In this document: positions 5,343 through 5,676 of the stretch, one piece after another
Layout of the letters: each line of letters begins with the position of its first letter
How positions within the stretch are numbered: the first letter of the stretch is position 1
DNA from: Microbacteriaceae bacterium
GTDB taxonomy: Bacteria > Actinomycetota > Actinomycetes > Actinomycetales > Microbacteriaceae
NCBI GenBank assembly: GCA_011620705.1
Contig: WOYR01000012.1
Location: 1 to 5,676, forward strand
Length of the DNA stretch: 5,676 nt
Direction of reading: 5' to 3'
Translations under genes and position numbers: made by a program
Notes under the pieces: model-generated
What the model saw: only the letters and a program-made list of their open reading frames with translations
Databases searched by the model: none
What the model was told of the DNA's origin: nothing

Positions 5343-5676
5343 TTGCCCACCATCCAGCAGCTGGTCCGCAAGGGCCGCAAGCCGAAGGTCGTCAAGACCA
5401 AGGCACCGGCCCTCAAGGCCAACCCGCAGCAGCGCGGCGTCTGCACCCGCGTCTACACGACCACCCCGAAGAAGCCGAACTCGGCCCTTCGCAAGGTCGC
5501 CCGCGTCAAGCTCTCCAACGGCACCGAGGTGACCGCATACATCCCCGGTGAGGGCCACAACCTGCAGGAGCACTCCATGGTGCTCGTGCGCGGCGGTCGT
5601 GTGAAGGACCTCCCCGGCGTTCGCTACAAGATCATCCGCGGCGCCCTCGACACCCAGGCGGTCAAGAACCGCAAGC
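5343..5676 (+). CDS. rpsL: 30S ribosomal protein S12, 3'-partial, TTG start
   Basis: S12 is a universal small-subunit protein at the decoding centre. It contacts 16S rRNA and the A-site codon-anticodon helix, and it is the classic site of streptomycin-resistance mutations. The frame opens with TTG then PTIQQLVRKGR, the normal S12 N-terminus, and runs 111 full codons to the window edge; the full protein is usually about 124 residues. Conserved blocks are TTTPKKPNSALRK (39-51), GEGHNLQEHS (69-78) and VRGGRVKDLPGVRY (82-95). K43 and K88, the lysines whose replacement gives streptomycin resistance, are both present, so the protein looks wild-type. D89 is the residue modified to methylthio-aspartate in several bacteria. 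The gene is preceded by its own candidate promoter and a long leader. In most bacteria rpsG, fusA and tuf follow; they lie beyond this window. Identity is certain, and the TTG start is well supported by the Shine-Dalgarno site. Confidence 0.98.
   Translation, partial: MPTIQQLVRKGRKPKVVKTKAPALKANPQQRGVCTRVYTTTPKKPNSALRKVARVKLSNGTEVTAYIPGEGHNLQEHSMVLVRGGRVKDLPGVRYKIIRGALDTQAVKNRK

Noticed and set aside
5180..5551. Plus-strand 123-codon frame overlapping rpsL
   Set aside because: It runs out of frame across the certain rpsL coding sequence, and its Arg/Gln/Pro-rich product is a frame-shifted shadow.

Overview
The window is high-GC DNA with densely packed plus-strand genes. It looks like chromosome from a Gram-positive actinomycete, most likely of the family Microbacteriaceae. 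That placement is inferred from the GC bias, from the close match of the partial ribosomal protein S12 to the actinobacterial form as I remember it, and from the style of the pilus proteins; it was not tested by any search.

Positions 1-5027 are the distal part of a type IV pilus operon. In order: the C-terminal 499 residues of a large secreted-looking PilX-like protein (5' end cut by the window), the prepilin peptidase PilD, and the cytoplasmic/membrane assembly platform PilM, PilN and PilO. The genes are tightly coupled. There are ATGA overlaps at pilX-like/pilD and pilM/pilN, 19 bases between pilD and pilM, and 1 base between pilN and pilO. PilD would cleave and methylate prepilins. PilM is an actin-fold cytoplasmic protein that docks on the PilN N-terminus. 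PilN and PilO are single-pass membrane proteins expected to pair outside the membrane. The outer-membrane partners PilP and PilQ do not follow pilO, as expected in a monoderm. The motor ATPases, PilC and the major pilin would lie upstream, outside the window.

Positions 5028-5342 are intergenic. A strong GC hairpin just after pilO is a likely terminator. A sigma-70-like promoter follows at once (about 5090-5119), then a leader of roughly 215 nucleotides with several possible hairpins, ending in a Shine-Dalgarno sequence. This leads into rpsL (ribosomal protein S12) from position 5343. rpsL uses a TTG start and runs off the window end, so the pilus operon directly abuts what is presumably the str (rpsL-rpsG-fusA-tuf) operon.

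No RNA genes, insertion sequences, CRISPR arrays or phage features were seen. The system is recognisable, not wholly new. The points worth a second look are the Pro/Thr tracts in PilO, the N-terminal extension of PilN that moves its PilM-docking motif inward, the cysteine-rich PilX-like protein, and the structured rpsL leader.
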